A stretch of DNA of 64,000 nt from Isoetes taiwanensis (GCA_021234155.1 JAJEKV010000045.1:7547105-7611104); one strand, 5' to 3'; shown: positions 45,521-57,296, numbered from the stretch's first letter. Numbers and translations: made by a program. Notes: generated from the letters alone by a model not told the origin.

Positions 45521-45609
45521 AAGGAATATTCCTGATAACTAGGCGCTAAGGAATATTCCTTTCAATGCAATAAGGAATATTCCTTTCAAGGTAATAAGGA
45601 ATATTCCTT
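45521..45609. repeat. four AAGGAATATTCCT palindromes
   Basis: Near-identical 13-14-bp palindromes start at 45521, 45548, 45572 and 45596, with spacings of 27, 24 and 24 bases. Each contains GAAnnTTC, the core of a heat-shock element. They lie just downstream of the transposase stop. Confidence 0.9.
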
Positions 45610-46267
45610 GTTATCTCTATATTGTTGACTCACGCTTTACCAAACACAATATGCATAGGTACACAATATGCATTAACATAATCCATTCATTTGACATTTG
45701 TTGATTTGGCAATTGTTGATTTGGTAACATGTGGAACATTGAATGCATGTGGGATATTTGAGCCCATTACTAAAAAAAAGGGTGGACTAGGATTACATCT
45801 TGGACAGTTATGACACGCGGGCCCAGAATCAAGATTACAAGCCAGCGAGCCATAACTTTTCAACATCTAATCTCTATCCACACTTATCAATGAAGCAGCA
45901 AAACCCTACTTATATATGCGCACGATTTTTGTGATATATGCATGTGGGATATTGCTAACTTTGTGTTAGGGTTGTGCAAACTGCATACCAAGCAATTGGT
46001 CTCATAATATGGTTCAACCTATCCATTTTACATTTGCAAAAATTTTGAGGTGGGTGGATCGGCTCCCGAGGTGTGAAATCGTATGCATGGATACATCCCT
46101 TTCCTTTTCTGCCTAATTCCCAAAACAAAATCGTATGCATGCAAACATCCCTTTTATTCCCAAAATTCTGCCCTGCAGCCTTTCATTCCGGCCCATTCCG
46201 GCCCCCATCGCCTATTCCGCCATCTCCTTCCTCCTTCCCCATTCCGTCCCATCTCCTTCACTTCCGC

Positions 46268-46617
46268 CATGGCCAAGTTCAAGACCACACCTCGTAGAAC
46301 ACTATCCCGCCATTGTGCAAGCCTTCCCCGGGCCAAAGACGGTCCTCCCTTTCCTCGGGAGGATCCGTGGTCTTCCTCTCGAGAATCCGCGGCCCCTCCG
46401 GAGGCCACCCGCCGTTAGGGGCCGGGCATGGTTCACTCCACCAGAGGTGGAGAAGCTCATCATGGATCATCAGTCACGCTTTGCGGGTGATCGAGTGGGT
46501 GCATGAGGTTTACCTCGACGAGGGAGCGACTCCTAAAATGAAGATGTATGCCGTGGAGGACCACCTTCATATAGAGTCAAGATGGCCTCAAGATCAAGCC
46601 TTGTTTAAATTTTTGTA
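46268..46617 (+). pseudogene. small GC-rich ORF inside the transposon, function unknown
   Basis: A GC-rich island in AT-rich surroundings. It starts MAKFKTTPR at 46268. The coding character then moves to another frame (LVEHYPAIVQAFPGPKTVLPF, RGRAWFTPPEVEKLIMDHQSR) and, after a second shift near 46496, ends VIEWVHEVYLDEGATPKMKMY with HLHIESRWPQDQALFKFL and a TAA at 46615. The reconstructed length is near 115 residues, with a basic start and helical, charged C-terminal half. It could be a small DNA-binding accessory protein or an exon of a longer gene. No family recognised. Confidence 0.45.
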
Positions 46618-47209
46618 ATCCCCGGTTTCAATTTTTTTGGCAATAGTCCTTGTGACTATTCTTTATAAAGCTTTTAATTAAATACAGAACTTGTTTTGCA
46701 ATAGTCCTTGTGACTCTATTTTTTGTAAAGCTTTTTCATTAATGATTAACTCCCTCTTCTACAATTGTGACTATTTTTTTGCTTTAATCATATCCGAAGT
46801 TTCCACCGCTCTTTTAGTTAATCGAACTATTTCTATCCTTTTCTCAGATAGATATAAGAAACATGTTTGGTACTTAGTTTGCAACTTAAGTTTTGGTGCA
46901 ACTCAAGTTAATGAGGTTTTAAATTTTGTCATTAATTATAAAATGCAAAGTACAACCATGAAAAATAGTATACCAAAACAAACATTAAAACCAACAAGGA
47001 ATTTCAAAGCGTAATTTATGATCCGCACACTAACAAAATATGGTAACCAAGCAGCCAATAGGAAAATATGTTCGAGTATTTTTCTTTAAATGCATCTTGA
47101 AGCATCCAAGCATCTCGCCAAAAATTTTGGATGTTGGTCCGTAAAACCTCTTTGAACAATACCATCCGCCTCAAATGAACACTAACCGTTAGGGGTGTGT
47201 ATACCACAC

Positions 47210-47720
47210 CAAACCATGCCCCACACTATCATATTCACTTAAGCGAGCACATCCCACCACACACCACACCATTCACCACACACCCCACCACACACCACTC
47301 CATTCACCACACACCATACACCATATATAGACCATACACCAACTATCATATTCACCTGTAATCCAGCACATCCCACCACACACCACACCATTCACCACAC
47401 ACCCCACCACACACCACACCATTCACCACACACCATACACCATAGACCATACACCAACCATCATATTCAATGGGCAGCACATCCTACCACACACCACACC
47501 ATGGTGGAGTGTGGTGGTGGGGGGGTGGTGGTGTGGTGTGGTGGTGGTGGGGTGTGGTGGGGGGGGTGGTGGTGGTGGTGTGTGTGTGGTGGTGTGTGGT
47601 GGTGGAGTGTGGGTGGTGGAGTGTGGTGGTGATGGTGTGGTGTGGTTGTGGATGGTGGTGTGATGTGGTGTGGTGTGGTGTGGTGGTGGTGGTGGAAGTG
47701 TGGTGGAGGGATGTGGTGGT
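47210..47720. repeat. 117-bp CA-rich minisatellite switching to TG-rich strand
   Basis: From about 47227 the unit starting TATCATATTCAC and filled with CACCACACACC recurs at 47344 (period 117) and partly at 47460. At the CCATGG near 47500 the composition flips to GGTGGTGTGG on the same strand, running to about 47720. The halves are roughly inverted and could fold back. Frames here encode Thr/His/Pro or Val/Trp/Gly low-complexity peptide and are not genes. Confidence 0.9.
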
Positions 47721-48114
47721 GGTACAAGGTCACAAAATATATCACCGCAAAACATGTTTTGATTGACCAAAAGGGTACAAGGCTTCTTTAAATCAGAAAT
47801 TTTTTTCTTCAAAAAACTTACATAGTCATAAAGTATACTATCGGTAGTATACTATTGAAGATAGTGTCATTTACACATTCCTTATGATAGGAAATGTGAA
47901 CACAAATGTGAACAAAAGATATATATAAGTTCATCTTGCAAAATCAGATACTGGACTCATGATCACTTTAAATCGTAGGGGCTGGCGGTTGATACGTTCT
48001 TTTCGGATTGGCATCACAATGCATGACCAAAGCATCTATTAGAAATTGTCGGTAGGCGGTAGGTATTCATGAGAGAACCATTTAGATGTAATGCAGTGAC
48101 ATCCATAAATAAGG

Positions 48115-48860
48115 TTAGAAATATTTAAAGGAACATGAGATGGCACATACAAGGGAAGGCATACAACTTACTTCCATATCTCTACCGGAGACAAGAGCTT
48201 CAACATATTTGTGCATAAATCCCATCACATACAACCCACATGATGTTAAATCGGTTTGTGGCACCTCTACTTGCCGAATCCGATTAACATCATTTCTCTT
48301 CATGAAATCAACGCCTCTAGATACTTGAACGATCGATGTGGTTAACATTTTGTGTGTGCAGCCTACATATCACTAAATTTTAGACCAATTAGCGAAGAAA
48401 AGCAAAGCAACAACTTAAAGTATTAAATACCCTTTGATTGCTTTCTCATTCGTGCGATAGCCCGTAAGAGGATTCAAGACGGAATTTCGGTGCGGGGTAG
48501 GATCTTGGAATCGATGGTGAATGCGGCGTAAAAACAGCCAGCACAAAATGGTCATTCTCAAGGATAGGTGCAAGGATATGATGGCATTTAGCTACCACAA
48601 TTTCTTTCATCCCCGATTTCACTATTTCAATGACATTCGGTGATCCTTGGTGATTCACCCTTTCTTTTCTTTTGGTAGCTTCTCTAAACCTTATATAGTT
48701 GTAAGCGGGATAAAAAAGATTTTGCTCTTCCACTTTGAAAGGCAATGTCTCATACAAGCACCTGGATTAGATTAAGATTAACATTAGAGACAAGGAATAG
48801 CGACAAATACAAATTTCGGTTACAACTGGGTTATTACCTGCCATAAAGATCCACTAAGCG
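48115..48860 (-). pseudogene. Ulp1-like (SUMO protease, C48) domain
   Basis: The minus-strand 48757-48446 segment has the His-box region KCHHILAPILENDHFVLAVF. An overlapping frame reads AAFTIDSKILP, a candidate catalytic Asp, so there is a frameshift. The segment 48348-48115 has VPQTDLTSCGLYVMGFMHKY, matching the Q-x5/6-C-G box with catalytic Gln and Cys. H, D, Q and C appear in the order of C48 proteases. Such enzymes cleave SUMO-like conjugates. In plants they also occur as passengers in large DNA transposons (for example some MULE and CACTA elements). A further exon-like piece (SSRLVDLYGR, ending at a GT near 48840) precedes it. Confidence 0.68.
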
Positions 48861-49539
48861 GCTACTCATTTTTTAGAGTTAGTTGCACATAAAATTGCTA
48901 TGTCGATGCAACCACTTTCATTTCAGCCCGTGACAGAGCCGGTTCTTGAATGGCGGAATGGCGTAAAATTCCATAAGTTTATCCTTGTCATCATTTACGT
49001 TGTCCGGATCCAAGATGTTAATGTCATATTAACAATTGATCCATGACAATAAAGCATAAATTGATACCTTCCAATCTTTGTTTCCCAAATGGTTTAGACC
49101 TGCAAAAACGAGTAAAAAATATAATAAGCTACAAGTATAAGTAAGTCAATGTAAGCTAGCATTACCGTTTTTGCGCTGGATGTCCCCGCTACCGGTTTGC
49201 ACTCTCTTTCTTCCGGTACGTTTTTACCATAAATTTAGTCGTTGCCTTGGCTGCAATCTCCAAGGCTTCTTCAATCATCATCTAGCTCCTTTGAATCGTC
49301 GCGAAAGTCTCGAAGACAAGAAAGTGCTTTCATTCTAATGTTTTGAAAGCAAGAAAAAAAAAGAAACACGAGTCGCCAAAGAACAAGCCTTTTCCTCAAC
49401 TTGAACTTCAACAAGCGGATTGAATTTGTTTTCAATGTCGTCACCAACATCTTGATAATTTTTATCCGTAAACACGCCAACGAAGTTTCAAAATACAAAA
49501 AAAAAAAAAAAACCTGAAAAGGAGAGATTACTTTACGGG

Positions 49540-49850
49540 CTTTTCGCCTATTTGCTCCAATAATAGCGGCTTCGGCTTCAATGTGTGGGATCTCTTTTTG
49601 AAAACAACCTCTGGCGCAAAATATTGAACATTAGTAAACTCTAACTACAATAAATGCAATCTTAATGTAATCAGAATGTAATCACCCTACCTTCCACATA
49701 CCCCCGCATTCTCAAGGTGATGTAGATGTGGATGGACTTCCAACATCGATAGCGGAAAGATCTGCCGGGGTTCAAAGAATTGGGATGTCCGGGAATGGTA
49801 AATGCAACCCTTCCCAATAACATTCTTCTTTTCACCTACAACATGAGATT
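49540..49850 (-). other. candidate exons of the Ulp1-like gene
   Basis: On the minus strand, 49840-49692 reads RRMLLGRVAFTIPGHPNSLN and FRYRCWKSIHIYITLRMRGY, ending at a GTAGGG donor. The next piece, about 49612-49535, reads VVFKKRSHTLKPKPLLLEQI. Both lie in order between the coiled-coil part and the protease domain. Intervening AT-rich DNA with many ATGTAAATG words looks intronic. Joins are by inference only. Confidence 0.4.
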
Positions 49851-50689
49851 TTACTATATTAGGAACTTAAGCATAGTGCGCTAAAACATGAATTGTTTAG
49901 TTTTACTGGGTTTTACTTCTTCCTTTCTTGATACCACCCATGTCCGCATTGACACAATTGGGTGTCAATAAGAATGTAAACACTTGATTCAGAATCAAGG
50001 GAGATGTAGAGTAGATAGAAGCAAAATCGAAGAAAAAACAATCGGATGCAAATCAAAAAGCAGAGAACAAATGTTAATTACATGCAAGTAGGTTTTTACT
50101 GGGCAAACTTTCTGGCGATAATGTAACGACAAAATAGAAGTACATTAGTGTACATAGCTATCACAATGTAAAGGAAAATCAAATACTAAATTCAAATGTA
50201 TTTGAACAAAATATTTTATCAATACACCCTATCAAATACATCATTCAACATTGAATGTAAAGGAAAGTCAAATACCAAATTCATATGCATTTCTCGATCA
50301 CATGTAAATGCAAAGTACGATCAATGCAATACACCCTATTAATACACCTTGTAAAGGAATTTAAAAGCACTTCATGGCACATGTAAATGTAAAGTACGTA
50401 TAAATACATTTCCTCTTTACATTAAAAAGACAAAACCCGCCAAATCAAATGTTAATGATTTATGTACATGATGGAAACTAACTACATCTAAGTACACTCA
50501 AACTAATTATGTAATCAAAATAGAAATAGATGTACCTTCGGAAGGGATTCCTAAGACCGTCGCAGTCCCTCGGACCATGAACAATCATGTACACATGTAT
50601 TCGATGCATTTGAAACCCCGAATACAAGACAAAATAGACAATATGTATGACCACAAAGTGGAGATATTACCATGGTCGAGTCAAGGCAA

Positions 50690-51245
50690 TCATTGCTTTG
50701 CCGCAGTATTGCTTATATGTGAGAATGAAGCGCCCGGCCTTGCTGCGAAAGTATGGGGCGGCTGCAGGCGGCCTATCGGGTCTGATCTTTCCAAATGCTT
50801 AGTCATCTCCTTTATTCTATTCTCACGGTTGGAATTAACTTCCAAATCCTTGCTGATTTTTTCAATGGCGACTTCTAATTCTTGCAAATCAGCCTTTAAA
50901 CAATCAATGGGAATCATTAGAGCATCTAAGTCAGCAATATAACTTGATTTCTCCTCCTCTACATGGGATGCCAAAGCCATTTGCACATCGCTTGGCTTCC
51001 CGCTTGCTTTTAAACCTGCCATAATCTTTGAACTGCTCACATATTTTTGCATCTTTACTTTGCACAAGTCTTGTCAAGAAGCTCTTATCACTCTCATGCT
51101 TCAACATTTCAATTTCCATTGTTTTCCTTTTCTCTTTTAAAGTTTGTATTTCATCAAGCATGGAGGCGAATCTAATGCTCTTGTTTCCCTCCACCTTTTC
51201 ATCATTTCCAAAGCTCTTTGCCCCAATTCTACATGAGGCATACAT
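50690..51245 (-). pseudogene. coiled-coil segment of the transposon minus-strand gene
   Basis: Two overlapping minus frames form one coiled-coil-like stretch: SMLDEIQTLKEKRKTMEIEM and SDKSFLTRLVQSKDAKICEQF. After a frame change, SHVEEEKSSYIADLDALMIP and LKADLQELEVAIEKISKDLEV follow. Heptad-spaced Leu/Ile with Glu/Lys is visible over about 130 residues. It is probably the N-terminal or middle part of the same protein as the Ulp1-like domain, and could mediate dimerisation. Confidence 0.5.
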
Positions 51246-51577
51246 TTAATAGCTTTAACATTGGAAGACTTTCATTGTAGCTAATTCGTGGGGTCGATTC
51301 TTTTTTTGAGAGCCTTTTGAATGAAGACTTGCACTTGCTTTCACCTCATCCCAATCAATGCTTACTCCTTTGTAATGAAGTGCATATGCTCGGGCAAAAT
51401 ACAATGGAATGTGATGTCCTTCCTACAAAAAACGTGCTCATACACCAAAAAAAAAATCGCCATCCAACCGGGCTTAATCACGCACTCTTGATAACCCCTA
51501 ACAGGGGGGCTGGAACCCCAAACATCCCACTATTTGCACTAGCCCGGAAACATGCTATCAAAATTGTTGCTCCTAAG

Positions 51578-51760
51578 CTACCTGATGCTTACCTTGTCAA
51601 ACTCGGGCGGCAAGACCTCCCGATCTGAAGAAGACCCACTCTTGAGTTTTCGGGCGGCAGTTCTAGTGGGAGACCTTGGCATGGGCTTTACAGGTTTGTT
51701 GCGAGGAGATTTCCTTGGAGATGTCTTTGTTCCAAGCTGCTTCGTCATGATCTCTTCCAC
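51578..51760 (-). CDS. basic Pro/Ser-rich N-terminal exon of transposon gene
   Basis: 60 codons starting MEEIMTKQLGTKTSPRKSPRN and continuing PVKPMPRSPTRTAARKLKSG, with SPRK/SPTR motifs like nuclear-localisation or AT-hook-adjacent basic regions. It ends LPPEFDKVSIR. It lies just inside the right terminus, where a first exon is expected for the minus-strand gene, followed inward by the coiled-coil part. Confidence 0.42.
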   Translation of the reverse strand: MEEIMTKQLGTKTSPRKSPRNKPVKPMPRSPTRTAARKLKSGSSSDREVLPPEFDKVSIR

Positions 51761-51775
51761 GGTGCTTCACTCTCG

Positions 51776-51897
51776 AAAATGCAAGCTTTTGACTATGGAG
51801 GTCCCCGATCTTGGCTATGGAGGTTCGAATATGGATGTCAAGCTTTCGGCTATGGAGGTTCGAATATGGATGTCAAGCTTTCGGCTATGGAGGTTCG
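51776..51897. repeat. 35-bp tandem repeat near the right terminus
   Basis: GGCTATGGAGGTTCGAATATGGATGTCAAGCTTTC starts at 51813, 51848 and 51883 (period 35), with a partial unit before. It lies between the right terminal inverted repeat and the putative first exon, where promoter or transposase-binding repeats would sit. Confidence 0.9.
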
Positions 51898-52021
51898 AGC
51901 GGGAGGAAGGTTGAACAGAGCGCGGGAGGAGAGTTCAAAACCAAGAATAATAATTTATGGAGGGGAGGGATTTCCTTACATTTTGAATTTGTAAATGTAA
52001 AATACGGGCACTTTTTTTGCC

Positions 52022-52042
52022 CACCCTTTCATGCTTCTACCC
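52022..52042 (-). repeat. right terminal inverted repeat (21 bp)
   Basis: CACCCTTTCATGCTTCTACCC, the exact reverse complement of 41977-41997. It is followed by AATC. Confidence 0.85.
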
Positions 52043-52378
52043 AATCTGCAGTGCTAAAATGTTTAGACAATCCATTATAATTGGAAAAGCACATGTTAAA
52101 TCTTCTTTGTAGGGTCTTATCATTCATATGGCATGGATAGTTGACATAACACCCACTTCAACAATGGAGGAAATAGTCTCCATCCAGTAGAAGTGCTAAA
52201 TTAGGAAAATGTAGGAATCTCTATGAAGTTCACTACTTCCACGTACCGGGACACTTGTATCATGCAACAGTTGACGACAGGCTGGAAGGCATTCCATGCA
52301 ATGCAGAATAACTGTCACAGAGAAGAGCTTTACGACTGGTCACATTAGTCACACTTGTTCAGGGTATTAGTAGTTCTG

Positions 52379-52625
52379 ATGCTTCTGTATGGAGTGGAAG
52401 TATAGGGGCTAGTGCTATCACTTTCCACTTTGGAGGACTTGGAACGGGTACAGAAAGCCTTTCTGGTTCGAGCGCTTCGAGTCAAGTCCACTATCCCATA
52501 TCAAATTCTTTTGCAAGAGACCAAGTTTCTACCTCTTCAAAGACTGCCAGCAATCAGAACATGAGAGACCTACGCCTTCCAAACCTCACCTACATAATGG
52601 CTATGGCCCTGCTAGAAGGAAAAAC
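52379..52625 (+). pseudogene. relic of a non-LTR reverse transcriptase C-terminus
   Basis: Reading MLLYGVEV-stop-G, then LEDLERVQKAFLVRALRV and PYQILLQETKFLPLQRLPAI. The pattern LYG.EVWG...LE..Q..FL......P...LL.E....PL is typical of the region after the RT of LINE-like elements. The stop in GVEV-G replaces the usual Trp (TGG to TAG), and RT-stop-E fits CGA to TGA. No endonuclease or palm motifs remain. It is of a different lineage from the LINE at 22-29.7 kb. Confidence 0.7.
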
Positions 52626-52649
52626 GAGCCCCTGGTTCTATAGATGAAA

Positions 52650-54180
52650 TGTGCAAGAATAAGGGTGTATACAGGTACATAACAATAAACAATTGCCTGA
52701 AACAGTATCTGGATGCATGTTTCCTAACTAAGCTTTAATATAACAGTAGTTTAACATTGATAAAGACATCGCACTACAAGAATCAGATTAATCCCACATT
52801 TGCCAGAGGTCCACAACAACACTTATTAAAGTGTTTATCCATGAAAAAGCACAGAGCGATTGCATCCATTCGCACAAAAGCTCACTATCTCGGAATTGAC
52901 ACATGTAGATGGATCCGTGAAGAGCGAGAAAACAAGACATGCCAATGTTGCCAACTGGAAGTGGTTGAAGATAAGTCCCACACTCATTAGAACTACCCAA
53001 CATTTGCATCCATTCGAGCACGATATGACGGGTTGGCTACTCCAAACCAACCACTGTATATAATGCTAAACATGACCTCAGTCAGGACACTGGCATTGTA
53101 TCTTCAGGAGGTGCTAGAACATGCGGACTCAACTCTGGCCTTGATCGTTACATTGCCATGTACAAAATGTATAATTCATCACTACTAAGTTTTTTCCCAC
53201 GAAAACCCTGTAGGGTTGGGGTTTTTAAATCTTGGACAGTAATAGACCTACTGTTCTTTATTCACTTGTTTGGGTCCCATAGGCCATCTGATCTTCAAAT
53301 GATAAAAGATATTTCACTTCAATTCAATTCTAAGCATGCAATGGCATGGAGCAAACAAGCTATGTCTATGTCGATTGCGTCTAAAATTTGCTTATAATCT
53401 GATATCCAACTTGCAAATATTTTTGCTTTTATATAGCATTCAAACTGAAAAGCTTGAAACTAATCCATAGGATTGTACTAAAACTAGCTCAGGCCCTAGT
53501 TGCTAGCTCTCATTGCCACATCTAAATTGCTGTATTTCTTTTGTTAAACTTTCGAAGGGCAAACATATGAGTCCTGACGAAAAAGCACTTAAACCTGTTT
53601 AGATTTGTAAATATTATAGATACCAACTACAGGTGTTTAGTCTGATCAGAATATAGAAGAGGAAGCGTAAAAACCTAGACGAGATTTGAACTTTAAAAGA
53701 AAAGGCTGGGATCAACAAGCATGGATTCGATAGTCATTTCAAAAAGCACAATACAGATGAAGCTTTTTCTATCGACATAATCCCTTATATTTGAACAGGA
53801 TAAGCGTTGCGCCCCATTGGCTCCTCCAACTGACATATCCTGCGAATGATGGATCCATGAACTGTTTTCATTCTATTTTTTCCTACATAGCGTAAGCTAT
53901 AACAAAGGCCGTATTACCCTTGCCAAATCATCGGAATGCCATAGAATCTTGGCTATGGCGGCAGAGAATAGAGCTCGTCAAAATACCAACACCTATTTTT
54001 CTTTTTCTTTTTTTTTTTTTAAATTTCCCTCGTAATCTGTTTTTTCCTCGGATGACGTGAGATCCATGTAGAATATTTGAAAAGAATCTTGCCTATAGGA
54101 ATTATATTTCTTAGATTAGATGATTAAGAAATGACATATAAAGGATCATACTTATTAAATTGTGATTTTTCGGCCTCGAG
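52650..54180. other. no gene seen
   Basis: AT-rich flank, with short accidental frames only. Confidence 0.45.
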
Positions 54181-54185
54181 GAAAA

Positions 54186-54900
54186 CTTTTTGGATTTTTT
54201 CTTATAGCAAATATATACAAGCCCACAACAATATCGATTAAAGGTTTATTCATGCTTTATATCCAAGAGATTCACACACAAGTCTACTGTTGTATTGTAT
54301 GCATTAATATATTCGATGTGCATCTTGTTAGTCTCATAGGCAGTTGCTTTGTCTCATTAGGTTGTAAGATTAGGTCCACCATGTTACTTTTGCGTGCCAT
54401 TTTCGCCACAAATACATCTAGAAAAGATTATATTATGGATATTCCTATAACATAAAACGAGACTTATGTATTGAGGCCCCCATTCATGACCCACCCGAAT
54501 AACATCGTGTCTACAGCCCATGTCATTCAAGTACATGATTGGCAAAATGCTCTTAGCACTACTTGCAGGATATGGAGACATGCACATAGACTATCATATC
54601 TATATTCAACATGGAAAATACTAATACATAGATAGATAGTATTTTTACATTAAAGTCTAATCTAAAAGATATATGCGTTTAATTATAGGTACCTAGAGGG
54701 GTCATCTTCTCTATAGGGTAGGACATAAAATATGGTTCTTCAACTGTGACGACCTAAACAACTCGACATAGATTGTTAATGGAGTGAGCATGGGTTTTGT
54801 CGCACAAAGTATTTGTTATCAGAAATGCATATGCATCATAGAAGGCGCCAAGCTTTATGCATATGTCAACCTTAGCATTGTTGAACATCACATGTGTATA
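54186..54900. repeat. dispersed repeat, copy 2
   Basis: Same family and orientation as 40950-41560. The shared minus-strand frame is at 54587-54384 (ILPIMYLNDMGCRHDVI, CYRNIHNIIF). A third, more worn copy appears to be interrupted by the GATA array at 55190-55800 (GATGTGCATCTT-like start, TGCACATAGATTGTTATA near the end). Confidence 0.85.
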
Positions 54901-55063
54901 TCACGGATTCTTGCTACATTTTGGCCTTTAAAAGTTTCCCTTTTTTGTCTTTGGTGTGAATTAATTTATGAAGAGAAAACAAACACATGTGGACAACATG
55001 ATATAGTGCTATGTATATTGTATCAATTTATATATATCATCATGATTCCTGTCCAATGAAAAT

Positions 55064-55185
55064 CATACAAGAGATCACCGATCAGTTGATCACTGTTGTA
55101 GAGCACGCCTTCTTAAATTTGACGCATACAAGAGATCACCGATCAGTTGATCACTGTTGTAGAGCACGCCTTCTTAAATTTGACG
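55064..55185. repeat. 61-bp tandem duplication
   Basis: Two copies of a unit beginning CATACAAGAGATCACCGATC (55064 and 55125), essentially identical. Confidence 0.9.
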
Positions 55186-55252
55186 TGCATCTTATTTGTC
55201 AAAAAGCTGGATGCCTTTGTCTCATTAGCTTACCATGAATTGGGTCCACCAT

Positions 55253-55490
<238 letters not shown>

Positions 55491-55799
55491 TGGATAGATA
55501 CTCACATGTGAATGCCTAGAAATAAAGTTACCTTTGTTGTGGTGATGTGGCACAACCCCAACAGTTGGTTATTCCATCTCGTAGAATTTCCAATGCTCGT
55601 GATTATGCCACCACACACATTAAGGGCCACTTTATTTTCGGCCGCTATTGACCATGTGAATCAAGTAGCATCACCTCATTGAAGTAGATTGATCCACATG
55701 ATGTCACTAATTGCGGAATATGGTCTTCCCACTAAATAAGTATATTAATCATGCACATAGATTGTTATAGCAAGAGCGCATATGTCTAGAACATGGAAA

Positions 55800-57296
55800 A
55801 TATAATTAATTTGTATAGATAGATAATCAATTGATTATGTATCTGTACAAACAAAAAGTAAAAAAAGAAAAGAAAAGTTATGTAATCAACTGCTGTTTTA
55901 TAATATAGATATGAGAATTATATGATCCATACGAGCAATAATTAAATGAGTGTGGGCTACATATAGCTAAAGTAGGAACACAATGTTTGTATTATACTTG
56001 AGAATCTAAGTGGGAGCCTCAATAGAATGTTTTTTGTGTGGTAAAATGAATCAATTTTTTCAATAATGGCACACAAACACATAATTATTCTCTCAATCTC
56101 AATTATTAAATATAAAGCAGGGGAAAAGAGCGATTTAATCTTGATCCACAATAGGGTATTTGAACAATTCTTACCAGTTATAGATAGACCTAATTTCATA
56201 TGAGATGTTCATGGCCCAATTTTTTACAAGAAAAATATACGCAAATATCTAGACCAAGAGCTTTTAGGCCATGAATTTTAAACTGTTGTTATTCATTATT
56301 ATTCATTCCTTATCGGGTTTTTTTCAATCCTTCATTTCTGGCCATTGGTTGCTGGAATATTCTGTGCTCTATGCGAAATCAAGGGCCATTAAATTTTTTC
56401 GCCACTAAAGCGCCGCCACTTCCAATGGTCCAAAACAATACATGGTTAGAAGGTTGAAAAAAAAAAAAACCAAAGGCGACTGTACCCGACCAGCACCGGC
56501 CGCGATATGGCGCCACCGCTCACACCCCAGGAATCAACCCGAAAGGAGTGCCTTCTACATGCAAAGCACGCCTCGGCGCCATCGATTGCGGACAGGCGTC
56601 GACACATCGCGCCGCGATACTGGCTGAAGCGACATTCAAACCGATAGACTCGCATCAATCCCAGCGCCCACTTTCGTCAAATAAACAGCCCAATACGCCT
56701 CCAGCGTCGATATCGTCAAGAAATCTTCCCCCCGGATCCACGGTGCCGCCCCCGCATTATCTGCCCGACCCTAATACTCTTCAACCGGCCCCGATTTGAA
56801 GAAGCGGCGACTTCAGCCGAACTCGCTTGAAGGCTGCCCCACCCGGAACCTTGCCGCCCCTGCCCTAAGAAGAAAGCCATGTCCATTCTTATCCTTCCAT
56901 TCTTTCCATTCTGATACCATGCATAGAAAAGAAAAAAAAATTGCATCTAACAGTCAATTTTGTAATGCTCCTTTGACTGGCAAATAAGCAGCTCAAATCA
57001 GGCAAAATATACACTTCAACTACGGTTTCACATACAATACACCCCAAAATCTAGGCAAAACCATGCATGACATACCCTCCCCAAATACCAAACGAAATAA
57101 TAGAACATACTAGGCCATGAATTTTAATTACAAATATTCTATTTTCAACGTTTCGTTCTGCACGATTCTAAAAAGGTGAACTATTTGGTATATTATGAGG
57201 GGTATCCGCATCTTTGATTTTATAAGGGAAAATTGACGTCAACAAAAAAGAGGAATACTAAAAGGTTGCCAGCGCTGAAATTTTTCAGACAGATCC
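55800..57296. other. region upstream of PEPC, no gene assigned
   Basis: 55.8-56.4 kb is AT-rich. 56.47-56.88 kb is a GC-rich island with overlapping frames on both strands and no recognised domain; it could be promoter-proximal or a decayed exon. 56.9-57.29 kb is AT-rich and is the presumed PEPC promoter and 5' leader. TTTTATAAGGG lies about 80 bases before the ATG, but I do not assign a TATA box. Confidence 0.4.

Larger units (their letters stand above)
41977..52042. mobile_element. 10.07-kb DNA transposon with transposase and Ulp1-like genes
   Basis: The ends are perfect 21-bp inverted repeats, GGGTAGAAGCATGAAAGGG(TG) at 41977-41997 and its reverse complement at 52022-52042, flanked by AATC on both sides. 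Just inside, both ends carry ATGTAAA/TTTACAT words. The content is a plus-strand transposase-like gene (43.07-45.29 kb), a small GC-rich plus ORF (46.27-46.62 kb), a two-sided CA/TG minisatellite (47.2-47.7 kb), and a minus-strand gene set with an Ulp1-type protease and coiled coils (51.76-48.1 kb). The genes converge on the middle. Stops and frameshifts show that the copy is dead. A 4-bp duplication is known for Sola-type elements, but I cannot confirm the superfamily from the sequence alone. Confidence 0.8.

Noticed and set aside
47423-47812. Thr/His/Pro-rich open frame
   Set aside because: Product of the CA/TG minisatellite.
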